Source: Frankiales bacterium (GTDB taxonomy: Bacteria > Actinomycetota > Actinomycetes > Mycobacteriales > SCTD01). From it: 64,000 nt of DNA. Location of the stretch: assembly GCA_025966135.1 (NCBI GenBank), contig JAOPVP010000038.1, positions 1 to 64,000 of the forward strand, read 5' to 3'. Below the pieces are notes generated by a model, which saw only the letters and a list, made by a program, of their open reading frames with translations, searched no databases and was not told the origin of the DNA. The position numbers and the translations under genes are program-made. Positions 34,578 to 42,939 of the stretch are shown here, in pieces. Each line of letters opens with the position of its first letter. Within the stretch, counting starts at the first letter, position 1.

Positions 34578-35654
34578 TCATCCCCTGACCCGATGACGGC
34601 GAACCGGACCAGTTGACTTCCGGACCACGAGCGGGCACGGCAACAGCAGGCAGCGTGCATCCGGGGTTGACGCGTCCTCGATCCGTTCCTGAAGCAGGCG
34701 CGCCGCTTGGACGCCCATTTCGCGTTTCGGCAGGTGGACCGTCGTCAGTGCAGGCTGAACTCTGGTCATGAACGGCATGTCGTTGAAGCCGACCACAGAG
34801 ACGTCTTTCGGGCACGTCAGGCCCGACGCACGCAAGGCGTCGATGACACCGAGGGCCAGCAGATCATTGCCGGCAACGATCGCGGTGGGTGGCTCATCCG
34901 CTCCGGCAAGCAGCTCAGAGATCGCGGCCTGACCAGCGGCTTCGCTGTATCCGGCTGCGAAAAGCACCGGGCAGTCGTCCGCGGACAGACCGGCTGTTGC
35001 TGTTGCGTCGACGAATGCGCGGTGTCGGATGAGGCCCGTGGACAGCTCCTGGGGGCCGGCGACGTGCCCGATCCGACGGTGACCGAGCTCGGTCAGGTGC
35101 AGGACGGCGTCGCGGATGCCGGCCGCCTCGTCACCTGCGACTGCCGGCAAGAGCCGCTTGTCGGTGAGGCGATTGACCAGGACAGCGGGGATTCCATGCG
35201 CTGCGGCCTCCTCCACCAGGGGGTCTACCCGGCGTGCCGTTGCCAGGACGAACCCGTCGCACTGCCGCGCCCGCAGTGCCGCAAACAGCCGCAGCGCCCG
35301 GTCTGAGTCATTGTCGGTGTTGACGACGAGCGCGATCAGGCCATTCGCCCCGAGCACCTCCTCGACGCCCCGGACGATAGGTGGGAACAAGGGGTTCGTG
35401 AGGTCCGGCAGCAGGAGGCCGACGGTGAACGACCGCCGAGTGCGCAGGCCCCGGGCCAAGGTGTTCGGCTGATAGCCGAGCTCGCTCGCCGTGGCCATGA
35501 TGCGGCGCACCGTCGCTGCCGCCACCCGGTGACGGGTGTCCGGGTTGAGCGCCTTGGAGGCAGTGCCCGGATGCACACCCGCGGCGCGAGCGACGTCAGC
35601 CAACGTCACACTCACCCCGGCGCCGGGGTCGGGGATAGCCGAGTGCGCGGTCAT
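34578..35654 (-). CDS. LacI-family transcriptional regulator
   Basis: 358 residues from ATG 35654. HTH and hinge: VTLADVARAAGVHPGTASKALN (about 16-37), then LGYQPNTLARGLRT. The C-terminal periplasmic-binding fold (VGLLLPDLTNPLFPPIVRGVE, VAGNDLLALGVIDALR, VSVVGFNDMPFMTRVQPALTTVHLPKREMG) is complete. Divergent from the large ABC/catabolic operon, with matching palindromes in between, so it almost certainly represses that operon until the substrate or a metabolite binds. Confidence 0.94.
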   Translation of the reverse strand: MTAHSAIPDPGAGVSVTLADVARAAGVHPGTASKALNPDTRHRVAAATVRRIMATASELGYQPNTLARGLRTRRSFTVGLLLPDLTNPLFPPIVRGVEEVLGANGLIALVVNTDNDSDRALRLFAALRARQCDGFVLATARRVDPLVEEAAAHGIPAVLVNRLTDKRLLPAVAGDEAAGIRDAVLHLTELGHRRIGHVAGPQELSTGLIRHRAFVDATATAGLSADDCPVLFAAGYSEAAGQAAISELLAGADEPPTAIVAGNDLLALGVIDALRASGLTCPKDVSVVGFNDMPFMTRVQPALTTVHLPKREMGVQAARLLQERIEDASTPDARCLLLPCPLVVRKSTGPVRRHRVRG

Positions 35655-35734
35655 GACGGGTGCCCTTTCCCATTTGTTCGAAGTGGTTGACGCAACCTCG
35701 CACGCGAGTTAACTTTCGCGCAACCGATTGTCGT
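35655..35734 (+). promoter_or_regulatory. Candidate promoter and LacI operator O2 of the large operon
   Basis: TTGACG (35687-35692), 16 bases, TTAACT (35709-35714) is a possible sigma-70-like promoter, weak at -10. Directly after it lies CGCGCAACCGATTGTCGT (35717-35734), which matches the perfect palindrome at 35873-35890 in 13 of 18 positions, including all ten of CGATTGTCGT. A repressor here would cover the start point. A smaller repeat, GGTTG-ACG-CAACC (35685-35697), overlaps the -35. Confidence 0.45.
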
Positions 35735-35868
35735 GCGTGTCGCCAGATCGTTGCAGGAGCTCACACATCGCCATTCGGCCCGCGGCACTGCGTCATGGCG
35801 CAACGACGACGCAGCAACGGATTTGCATTCCTTCACTCACGAGCAGAACGCCACAGGAAGGTCACTGC

Positions 35869-37119
35869 ATGTACGACAATCGATTGTCGTTCAGAACCCG
35901 AAATCGTCTCGGCCTCGCTGCCGCTGCCATGGGCCTCATGGTCAGTGTCAGCGCCTGCTCCGCGTCGGCCACCTCCAGTTCGTCCACCAGTTCGACCACG
36001 TTGGTCATCGGCGTCTCCCTGTCGCTGACCGGCGACTTCGCCGACCCCGGCAAGGCCGTTCAGCGCGGCTACCAGGTGTGGGCGGACGGGGTGAACGCCA
36101 AAGGCGGCATCCTCGGCCGCAAGGTCGAGATGAAGATCGTCGATGACCTCTCCAGTCCCAACCAGGTGGTCACCAACTACCAGAACCTCATCTCCCGCGA
36201 CCATGTCGACCTCGTCTTCGGTCCGTTCTCGAGCCTGCTGACGGTCCCGGCATCCCAGGTGGCCAACCGGTATCACTACGCGTTCGTCGAGTCAGCAGGT
36301 GGCGGGCCCAAGGTGTTCGCCCAGAACCTGCACAGCCTTTTCTTCGTGCAGCCCGCCCCGGTCGTGGAGCAGGGCAACGTGTTCGCCGACTACATCCTGT
36401 CTCTCCCCGCTGGTCAGCGGCCCAAGACGGCCGCCTATCCCTCGCTGGACGACCCGTTCGCCAAGCCCATCGCTGACGGCGTGCAGAAGCGGTTCGAAGC
36501 CGCTGGGATCAAGACGGTCTACTCGGGCACCTATCCCGCCGAGACACCGGACCTCACACCGATCATGGCGAAAATCGCAGCTGCCAAGCCCGATGTCATC
36601 GTCTCCGGGACCCAGTCCCAGGACGCCTATCAGCAGGTCAAGTCGCTCGTCCAGCTCCATTTCAACCCCCGCTGGCTGTTCATGAGCAACGGTGCCAACT
36701 CCCCGACCGAGTTCCCCGACAAGGTCGGAAAGGGCAACACCGCCGGAGTGTTCTCAGCCGGTGACTGGTTCGCCGACTCCAAGGCGGCCGGCAGTGCAGA
36801 CTTCGTCAAGGCGTACATCGCGAAGTTCGGAGGGACCGCCGCCGGCATCGACAACTCGTCCGCGGAGGCGTACGCGGCGGGCCAGGTGATCGAGCTCATC
36901 GCGAAGCGCACGGGACGAGTCGACAACCAGACGATCATCAACTCCCTGCACAGCGGAACCTGGCCGACGCTGCTGGGTGACCTGTCCTGGAACAGCGTCG
37001 GCGCGCCGCAGGGCAGCTACCAGCTCGTGCAGTGGATCGGCGGCGCCCTCAAGCCCGTCTTCCCTGCGTCGGTGGCGCAGGCGGCAGCCGTAGTCCCCAA
37101 GCCCAACTGGGCCGGATAG
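35869..37119 (+). CDS. ABC transporter substrate-binding lipoprotein, Leu/Ile/Val-binding type
   Basis: 416 residues from ATG 35869, preceded by AGGAAGG. Signal sequence with RTRNRLGLAAAAMGLMVSVSAC, lipobox VSAC. Mature fold: IGVSLSLTGDFADPGKAVQRGYQVWADGVNAKGGILGR, the classic LivJ opening, then VFGPFSSLLTVPASQVANRY and MAKIAAAKPDVIVSGTQSQDAY. First gene of an 11-gene operon and receptor for its importer. The ligand is unknown; this fold also binds amides, aromatic acids and urea. Confidence 0.94.
   Translation: MYDNRLSFRTRNRLGLAAAAMGLMVSVSACSASATSSSSTSSTTLVIGVSLSLTGDFADPGKAVQRGYQVWADGVNAKGGILGRKVEMKIVDDLSSPNQVVTNYQNLISRDHVDLVFGPFSSLLTVPASQVANRYHYAFVESAGGGPKVFAQNLHSLFFVQPAPVVEQGNVFADYILSLPAGQRPKTAAYPSLDDPFAKPIADGVQKRFEAAGIKTVYSGTYPAETPDLTPIMAKIAAAKPDVIVSGTQSQDAYQQVKSLVQLHFNPRWLFMSNGANSPTEFPDKVGKGNTAGVFSAGDWFADSKAAGSADFVKAYIAKFGGTAAGIDNSSAEAYAAGQVIELIAKRTGRVDNQTIINSLHSGTWPTLLGDLSWNSVGAPQGSYQLVQWIGGALKPVFPASVAQAAAVVPKPNWAG
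35873..35890 (+). promoter_or_regulatory. LacI-type operator O1: 18-bp perfect palindrome inside the first codons
   Basis: ACGACAATCGATTGTCGT is its own reverse complement with a central CG, the usual layout of LacI-family sites. It covers codons 2-8 of the binding-protein gene (ATG 35869). The second, partial copy is about 156 bases upstream, a spacing that would allow DNA looping. Confidence 0.7.
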
Positions 37120-37132
37120 GAGGCACGCGCAC

Positions 37133-38011
37133 ATGCACGCACTCATCCAAGGCCTCATCCTCGGTGTTCTCACCGGCGGCGTGTACGCGCTCATGGCGTC
37201 GGGTCAGACCTTGATCTTCGGAATCATGAAGGTCGTCAACCTGGCGCAGGGCGCGTTCGTGATCGCCTCGGCGTACCTGGCGTTCACGCTCTTCACCAGG
37301 TTCGGCATCGATCCCTTTCTCGCGGTCCTCATCACGACACCGCTCATGTTCTGCATCGGCGCCGCCGGCCAGTGGCTGTTCCTGCGCCCGCTGCGGCGTG
37401 AGAACGCCGCCGAGCTGTCGCTTCTGGTCACGTTCGCGCTTGCCCTGCTGATCGAGGGCATCTTGTCGGTCACCTACTCGACCACGTATCGCAGCATCAA
37501 CACCGGATACGCGAACAAGTCCTTCGAGGTGGCGGGCTACACCGTCTCGGCGGTGCGTCTGTACGGCTTCCTGCTGTCGATTGCCCTCCTTGGCTTGCTG
37601 TACGGGGTACTGCAGAAGACCCGATTCGGGCGAGCGATCCGGGCAACCGTGCAGAACCCGCAGTCCGCGGCCCTGCTCGGTGTCGATGCCACGCGCGTGC
37701 AGGCGTACGGCTTCGGCCTGGGTATCTCGACCGCCGCGGCATCCGGTTCGATCTTCGGGCTGCTCTACCCCTTCCAGTCAGGCAGCCACTACGACCTCAT
37801 CTCGCGCCTGCTGTCGGTGGTGGTGCTGGGTGGGCTCGGATCGATCGGCGGAGCGGTCTTGGCCGGCATCGCGATCGGCGTCGTGTCCTCCGTGGCCGCA
37901 GTCCTGTGGTCACCAACCTGGTCAGAGATGAGCTTCTTCGTGGTCCTCCTCCTTGTCCTGCTCGTACGGCCACAAGGCATGTTCGGTCGCGTCGAGCGAG
38001 GTGCCGTATGA
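37133..38011 (+). CDS. livH: Branched-chain-type ABC transporter permease LivH
   Basis: 292 residues, with GGAGG before ATG 37133. Hallmarks: VLTGGVYALMASGQTLIFGIMKVVNLAQGAF at the start and VLGGLGSIGGAVLAGIAIG near residue 235, then LVLLVRPQGMFGR at the end. Forms the channel with the next gene product, overlapping it by ATGA. Confidence 0.95.
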   Translation: MHALIQGLILGVLTGGVYALMASGQTLIFGIMKVVNLAQGAFVIASAYLAFTLFTRFGIDPFLAVLITTPLMFCIGAAGQWLFLRPLRRENAAELSLLVTFALALLIEGILSVTYSTTYRSINTGYANKSFEVAGYTVSAVRLYGFLLSIALLGLLYGVLQKTRFGRAIRATVQNPQSAALLGVDATRVQAYGFGLGISTAAASGSIFGLLYPFQSGSHYDLISRLLSVVVLGGLGSIGGAVLAGIAIGVVSSVAAVLWSPTWSEMSFFVVLLLVLLVRPQGMFGRVERGAV

Positions 38012-39120
38012 CCACCGCGAGCATGCACCAGAGTCGACTGGTTACCCCGGCCGGGCTCACCCGCGCGTCTGCCTTCACGGCCCTGCTCGTCGCGTTGCCG
38101 CTCGTGTTCAATGCGCACTGGATGGTGAACCTGCTGTTCTTCACCGTCCTGTACGCCGCGATGTCGGTGGCCTGGAACCTGATCGGCGGATACGCGGGGT
38201 ACCCCTCGCTCGGCCATGCCGCGTTCTTCGGGTTGGGCGCCTACGGGGTCTCGCTGGTCTTCACGGGAAGCCAGGTCCTCTCAAACGGCTACGAGCCCTT
38301 CCTCCTGCTGCCCCTGGTTGGACTCGGCGCCGGCCTGATCGCACTCCCGATCGGCCTGATCGCCATGCGCACGCGGGCAGACGTCTTCGCCATCGTCACG
38401 ATCACCCTGCTGTTCGTCGCGCAAACCCTGGCCTTCAACCTCAAGGGCCTCACCGGTGGGGCACAGGGCGCCAGCGTCGCGCCTCCCCCGTTCCGGCTGG
38501 AGATTTTCGAGCAGCCCTTCTACTTCGCGGCTGCTGCCCTGCTGCTGCTGGCGATGGGACTCACCTACCTCGCCGTCCGGACCAAGATCGGCCTGGCGCT
38601 GACCGCGATCCGGGCCGATGAGGACAAGGCCCGCGGGATCGGCATCCGCACCACTGCTGTGAAGCTGATGGCGTTCTCCGTCAGCGTCGGCCTCGTGGCG
38701 ATGGCCGGTGGGATCTGGGCGTACTACGTCGGTTTCGTCTACCCGCAGTTCGCCGTCGACCCGTTGCTCACGATCGCCATCGTGCTGATGACCTTCCTCG
38801 GCGGACGCGCCACGCTTTGGGGACCGGTGCTGGGTGCCGCCATCCTGATGCCCGCGCAGCAGCTGCTCGCCTACTACGTGGGCGGCAGCCGGCTGTACCT
38901 GATCGCCTATGCCGCGATCTTCCTGTTGATCATCCTGCTGCTGCCTCGCGGAGTCCTGCCGACCGTGTTCCACCGACGTCGCCTGTCAGCTCTCGCGGCA
39001 ACGGCCAGCCAGGCCGAGGCCCAGGCAGTGCCCTCGACAGGTCCTGAGGTTCTGCGGCCTCCGACCGTCATGGCGTCAGAACCGAGCTATGTCCAGACGT
39101 CAGCGGGTGAGCGCCGATGA
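38008..39120 (+). CDS. livM: Branched-chain-type ABC transporter permease LivM
   Basis: 370 residues from ATG 38008. LivM features: AWNLIGGYAGYPSLGHAAFFGLGAYGVS, the cytoplasmic loop TKIGLALTAIRADEDKARGIGI, and MTFLGGRATLWGPVLGAAIL. A ~45-residue polar tail after LPTVFHRRR is not needed for transport. Overlaps livG by ATGA. Unlike the importer at the left edge of the window, permease and ATPase are separate proteins here. Confidence 0.95.
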   Translation: MTTASMHQSRLVTPAGLTRASAFTALLVALPLVFNAHWMVNLLFFTVLYAAMSVAWNLIGGYAGYPSLGHAAFFGLGAYGVSLVFTGSQVLSNGYEPFLLLPLVGLGAGLIALPIGLIAMRTRADVFAIVTITLLFVAQTLAFNLKGLTGGAQGASVAPPPFRLEIFEQPFYFAAAALLLLAMGLTYLAVRTKIGLALTAIRADEDKARGIGIRTTAVKLMAFSVSVGLVAMAGGIWAYYVGFVYPQFAVDPLLTIAIVLMTFLGGRATLWGPVLGAAILMPAQQLLAYYVGGSRLYLIAYAAIFLLIILLLPRGVLPTVFHRRRLSALAATASQAEAQAVPSTGPEVLRPPTVMASEPSYVQTSAGERR

Positions 39121-39848
39121 CGGCTCTCCTGGACGTCACCGGCATGACGAAGCGGTTCGGACACCTCACGGCTGTCGATGCCTGTTCGTTCTCCGTCGCT
39201 GAGGGGAGCATCACGGCTCTCATCGGCCCGAACGGCTCAGGCAAGACGACGGTCTTCAACCTCATCACTGGCTATCTGCCAACGGACAGCGGCTCCGTCG
39301 CGTTCGACGGCCGCTCGATCGCGGGAGCTGACCCGGGCGGTCTGTACCGCCAGGGGCTGTCCCGAACCTTCCAGCAGGCGCGGGTCTTCGGGGACCTCAC
39401 GGTGCAGGAGAACCTGGTGGTCGCAGCGGGAGGCAGCTGGCGAAGCGTCTTCGGTCGACGCATGTCGCGCAGCGATCGGATCCGGGCCGCCGAGTTGTTG
39501 GAGGAGTTCAAGCTCAGTCACGTGGCGGACCTGTTCGCCAGCGAGCTGTCCTGGGGGCAGCGCAAGCTCCTTGAGTTCGCTGCCGTCCTCATGAGCAGAC
39601 CCCGACTGGTGCTGCTCGACGAGCCGACCGCGGGCGTCAACCCGCTGCTGATCCAGACCATGGCAAGCCACATCCGTTCCTACAACGCGACCGGAGTCAC
39701 CTTTCTCATTGTCGAGCACGACATGAGCTTCGTGATGACGGTGTGCGACCAGGTGATCGTGCTCGATCGAGGCAAGACCATCTGCGTCGGCACCCCAGAG
39801 GCAGTCCAGTCAGATCCCCGCGTGCTCGACGCCTACCTGGGCGACTGA
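39117..39848 (+). CDS. livG: Branched-chain-type ABC transporter ATPase LivG
   Basis: 243 residues. Walker A GPNGSGKTT (about residue 37), signature ELSWGQRKLLEFA (a variant of LSGGQ), Walker B RLVLLDEPTAGVNP, and the switch His in IVEHDMSFVM. RTFQQARVFGDLTVQENL is the usual LivG Q-loop region. One of two ATPases energising uptake. Confidence 0.95.
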   Translation: MTALLDVTGMTKRFGHLTAVDACSFSVAEGSITALIGPNGSGKTTVFNLITGYLPTDSGSVAFDGRSIAGADPGGLYRQGLSRTFQQARVFGDLTVQENLVVAAGGSWRSVFGRRMSRSDRIRAAELLEEFKLSHVADLFASELSWGQRKLLEFAAVLMSRPRLVLLDEPTAGVNPLLIQTMASHIRSYNATGVTFLIVEHDMSFVMTVCDQVIVLDRGKTICVGTPEAVQSDPRVLDAYLGD

Positions 39849-39860
39849 GGAGGTAGCAGC

Positions 39861-40697
39861 ATGACCACCGCAATCAACGCTGATGGACAGCGCAAGCCCC
39901 CGTTGCTCGAGATCGACGACGTGGTTGCCGGCTACGGCGCCGGCGTGATTCTCAAGGGCGTCAAGCTCGTGCTGCACCGCGGCGACGTGATGTGCCTCAT
40001 CGGCCCGAACGGGGCCGGCAAGTCGACCGTGCTCAAGACGGTGTCCGGCCTGCTGCGTCCGAAGGACGGCGCAGTCCGCCTCGAGGGTGAGGACGTCACC
40101 ACGGAAGCCCCGAAGGCCAAGCTCCGCCGCGGTGTGGTGCACGTGCCGCAGGAGCGGAGCCTGTTTCCCGGCATGACGGTCTGGGACAACTTGCTCATGG
40201 GCGGCTACCTGATGCGCAACAACAAGATCCTGCACGCGCGTATCGACGAAGCAGCCCAGATGTTCCCCATCATCACCAGCCGGCGCAGCGCACACGCAGG
40301 ATCGCTCTCCGGCGGGGAGCAGAAGCAGGTCGAGTTGGCTCGCACCCTGCTGTTCGACCCGAAGCTCATCCTGCTCGACGAACCGTCGATCGGTCTCGAT
40401 CCGAAGTCACGCCGGCTGGTCTTCGACGCGATCAGAAGCCTGGCCGCGGCGGGTCGAACGATCTTGCTGGTGGAGCAGAATGCCAGGTCGGGCTTGGCCG
40501 CGTCCGACCAAGGAGCCGTCCTCGAGTCCGGCCTCGTGCGGCTGACCGGTCCCGCCGCACACCTGCTGGGTGACCCCGAAGTGGCCCGCCTCTACCTGGG
40601 CGCCTCTCAGCACGCCCGCCCTTCCAACAATGCCCCTGCCCTTTCGTCCGCACTGGCAGCAGTCGCGGCACCTACTCCACAGGAAGAGCTGACATGA
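39861..40697 (+). CDS. livF: Branched-chain-type ABC transporter ATPase LivF
   Basis: 278 residues after GAGGAGGT. Walker A GPNGAGKST, VHVPQERSLFPGMTVWDNL (LivF Q-loop), signature LSGGEQKQVELA, Walker B LILLDEPSIGLDP and the Gln-Asn switch LLVEQNARSG. A ~30-residue Ala/Pro-rich tail follows the ATPase. Its stop overlaps the next start (ATGA), linking transport and metabolism in one transcript. Confidence 0.95.
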   Translation: MTTAINADGQRKPPLLEIDDVVAGYGAGVILKGVKLVLHRGDVMCLIGPNGAGKSTVLKTVSGLLRPKDGAVRLEGEDVTTEAPKAKLRRGVVHVPQERSLFPGMTVWDNLLMGGYLMRNNKILHARIDEAAQMFPIITSRRSAHAGSLSGGEQKQVELARTLLFDPKLILLDEPSIGLDPKSRRLVFDAIRSLAAAGRTILLVEQNARSGLAASDQGAVLESGLVRLTGPAAHLLGDPEVARLYLGASQHARPSNNAPALSSALAAVAAPTPQEELT

Positions 40698-41629
40698 CCA
40701 ATGCTTCTGCGCCCACCATCGGCTGGATCGGTACGGGCCGGATGGGTTACGCAATGGCGGAACGACTTCTCAAGGCTGGTCACAAGGTCAGCGTCTACAA
40801 CCGCACGCGCGCCAAGGCCGACCCGCTCGCTGCACATGGCGCGGTCGTCATCGACACGATTGCAGAGCTCGCCAGCTGCGACATTGTGTTCTCGATGGTG
40901 TCGGCATCCGCTGACCTGCTGCAGGTAACAGTGGACGACGACGGGGTGCTGAACCAGGACCTCGCGCCGCGGATTCTCATCGACTGCTCAACTGTCGCGG
41001 TCGAGGCATCCGAGCAGGTTCGTGATGCAGCCGCCACGCGCGGCACCACGTTCTTGGTCGCGCCAGTCTCGGGAAACGGCAAGGTTGTCAAAGCCGGCAA
41101 GCTGACCATGGTCGCCTCGGGGCCACGTGAGGTGTTCGACGAGGTGGAGGCGGTTCTGCGTTGCATCGCGAAGGAGGTGACCTACGCCGGTGACGGTGAC
41201 GTGGCCCGGCTCGTGAAGCTGGCTCACAACATCTTTCTCGGAGTGGTCACCCAGTCGCTGGCCGAGATCACTGTCTTTGCCGAGAAGGCCGGGGTGCCAC
41301 GGTCGGCGTTCCTGGAGTTCCTCAACTCCTCGGTGATGGGCTCGACCTTCACCCGCTACAAGACACCTGCGTTCGTCAGCCTCGACATGACGCCCACGTT
41401 CACCCCCGTCTTGCTGCGCAAGGACTTCGATTTGGGCCTGGCAGCCGCGCGCACGCTTGAAGTGCCGATGCCGCTTGCCTCCGCGACCAGCCAGCTGGTC
41501 CAGCAGGCCATCGGCCGCGGGCACACAGATTCCGATTTCGCGGTCCTGCTGCTGGAGCAGGCGGCGGGGTCCAGTCTTCAACTCGTCGCCGAGAGCGTCA
41601 CGGTCTCTGACGGTCTGGAGAGTGCGTGA
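40694..41629 (+). CDS. NAD(P)-dependent beta-hydroxyacid dehydrogenase (3-hydroxyisobutyrate dehydrogenase family)
   Basis: 311 residues. Rossmann loop IGWIGTGRMGYAMAERLLKAGH (residues about 9-30), substrate motif APVSGNGKVVKAGKLTMVASG, and the catalytic Lys in RLVKLAHNIFLG (about 175) with the following Asn. The usual DAPVSGG is VAPVSGN here. Oxidises a 3-hydroxyacid to a semialdehyde, or reduces a tartronate-type semialdehyde. The aldehyde dehydrogenase two genes on could take such a semialdehyde further (inference). Confidence 0.9.
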   Translation: MTNASAPTIGWIGTGRMGYAMAERLLKAGHKVSVYNRTRAKADPLAAHGAVVIDTIAELASCDIVFSMVSASADLLQVTVDDDGVLNQDLAPRILIDCSTVAVEASEQVRDAAATRGTTFLVAPVSGNGKVVKAGKLTMVASGPREVFDEVEAVLRCIAKEVTYAGDGDVARLVKLAHNIFLGVVTQSLAEITVFAEKAGVPRSAFLEFLNSSVMGSTFTRYKTPAFVSLDMTPTFTPVLLRKDFDLGLAAARTLEVPMPLASATSQLVQQAIGRGHTDSDFAVLLLEQAAGSSLQLVAESVTVSDGLESA

Positions 41630-41666
41630 TGCCCGCCCGTCGAGGGAAGCGACCGGAGTGAGCAGC

Positions 41667-42911
41667 ATGACAAAAGGCGTTCCGATGCCCGCACCGGGGC
41701 ACATGGGAGTCGACTTCGAGCAGCGGGTGGACTTCAGCCGGCTACGCGACTACCGCGTCGGTCGGGCCAAGGCGGCATTGCAGGCGAGCGAGTGCGGAGC
41801 GTTCCTGCTGTTCGACTTCTACAACATCCGCTACACGACGCAGACCTGGATTGGCGGAGCGCTCGGCGACAAGATGACCCGCTACGCCCTCCTGACCCGC
41901 GACGGCGAGCCGATGCTGTGGGACTTCGGCTCCGCGACCAGGCACCACAAGCTCTTCTCGCCATGGCTCGAGCCCGAGAACTGCCGTCCCGGGATGCTGG
42001 GTTTGCGGGGTGCCATCGCGCCGACAGCCGGCCTGATGGAGTCAGCGGTCCGTGAGCTCAAAGGCCTGCTGGAGGATGCCGGAGTTGCGGATGCGCCCAT
42101 CGGCGTGGACATCATCGAGCCGCCGTTCCTGTTCGAGATGCAACGGCAGGGTCTGAGGATCGTCGACGCCCAACAGCTCATGCTCGACGCTCGCCAGATC
42201 AAGTCTGCCGACGAGATCATGCTGCTGACACAGGCCGCCGCGATGGTCGATGGCGTCTACCAGGACATCGTCGATGTCCTGAAGCCCGGCATCCGCGAGA
42301 ACGAGATCGTCGCCCTCGCGAACAAGCGCCTCTACGAGATGGGATCGGACCAGGTCGAGGCGGTCAACGCGGTATCGGGCGAGCGGTGCAACCCCCACCC
42401 GCACAACTTCACTGACCGCCTCATCCGACCGGGTGATCAGGCCTTCTTCGACATCATCCATTCCTTCAACGGCTACCGGACGTGCTATTACCGCACGTTC
42501 AGCGTCGGTAGCGCCACCGAGAGCCAACGCGACGCCTACAAGAGGGCGCGGGCCTGGATGGATGCGTCGATCCAGATGATCAAGCCCGGCGTGGGCACCG
42601 ACGAGGTGGCCAGGGTATGGCCGGCAGCCACGGAGTTCGGCTTCGAGAACGAGATGGCAGCCTTCGGACTGCAGTTCGGGCACGGTCTCGGGCTCGGGCT
42701 CCATGAGCGTCCCATCATCTCCCGGCTCAACAGCATAAGGGAGCCGATCGAGCTCCAGGTCGGCATGGTCTTCGCGCTGGAGACCTACTGCCCGGCAAGC
42801 GACGGCTACTCGGCTGCGCGCATCGAGGAGGAGGTCGTCGTCACCGAGGACGGTCCTCGAGTCCTCACGCTGTTCCCCGCGCAGGACCTCTTCATCGCCA
42901 ACCCCTACTGA
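41667..42911 (+). CDS. M24-family creatinase/Xaa-Pro peptidase-like hydrolase with a replaced metal ligand
   Basis: 414 residues from ATG 41667 (GGAG upstream). N-terminal creatinase-type domain, then the pita-bread domain. Expected metal ligands: Asp262 (FFDIIHSFNG), position 273, His339 (GHGLGLGLHE), Glu372 (ALETYC) and Glu387 (RIEEEV). At 273, where metallopeptidases have the second Asp (spacing 11), this protein has Cys (GYRTCYYRTF). Creatinase itself is a metal-free member that cleaves C-N bonds, so this may be a creatinase-like or otherwise altered hydrolase and not a peptidase. Probably acts early on the imported compound (inference). Confidence 0.85.
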   Translation: MTKGVPMPAPGHMGVDFEQRVDFSRLRDYRVGRAKAALQASECGAFLLFDFYNIRYTTQTWIGGALGDKMTRYALLTRDGEPMLWDFGSATRHHKLFSPWLEPENCRPGMLGLRGAIAPTAGLMESAVRELKGLLEDAGVADAPIGVDIIEPPFLFEMQRQGLRIVDAQQLMLDARQIKSADEIMLLTQAAAMVDGVYQDIVDVLKPGIRENEIVALANKRLYEMGSDQVEAVNAVSGERCNPHPHNFTDRLIRPGDQAFFDIIHSFNGYRTCYYRTFSVGSATESQRDAYKRARAWMDASIQMIKPGVGTDEVARVWPAATEFGFENEMAAFGLQFGHGLGLGLHERPIISRLNSIREPIELQVGMVFALETYCPASDGYSAARIEEEVVVTEDGPRVLTLFPAQDLFIANPY

Positions 42912-42939
42912 ACTCACTTCTCTCTGGAGGGCACTACCG

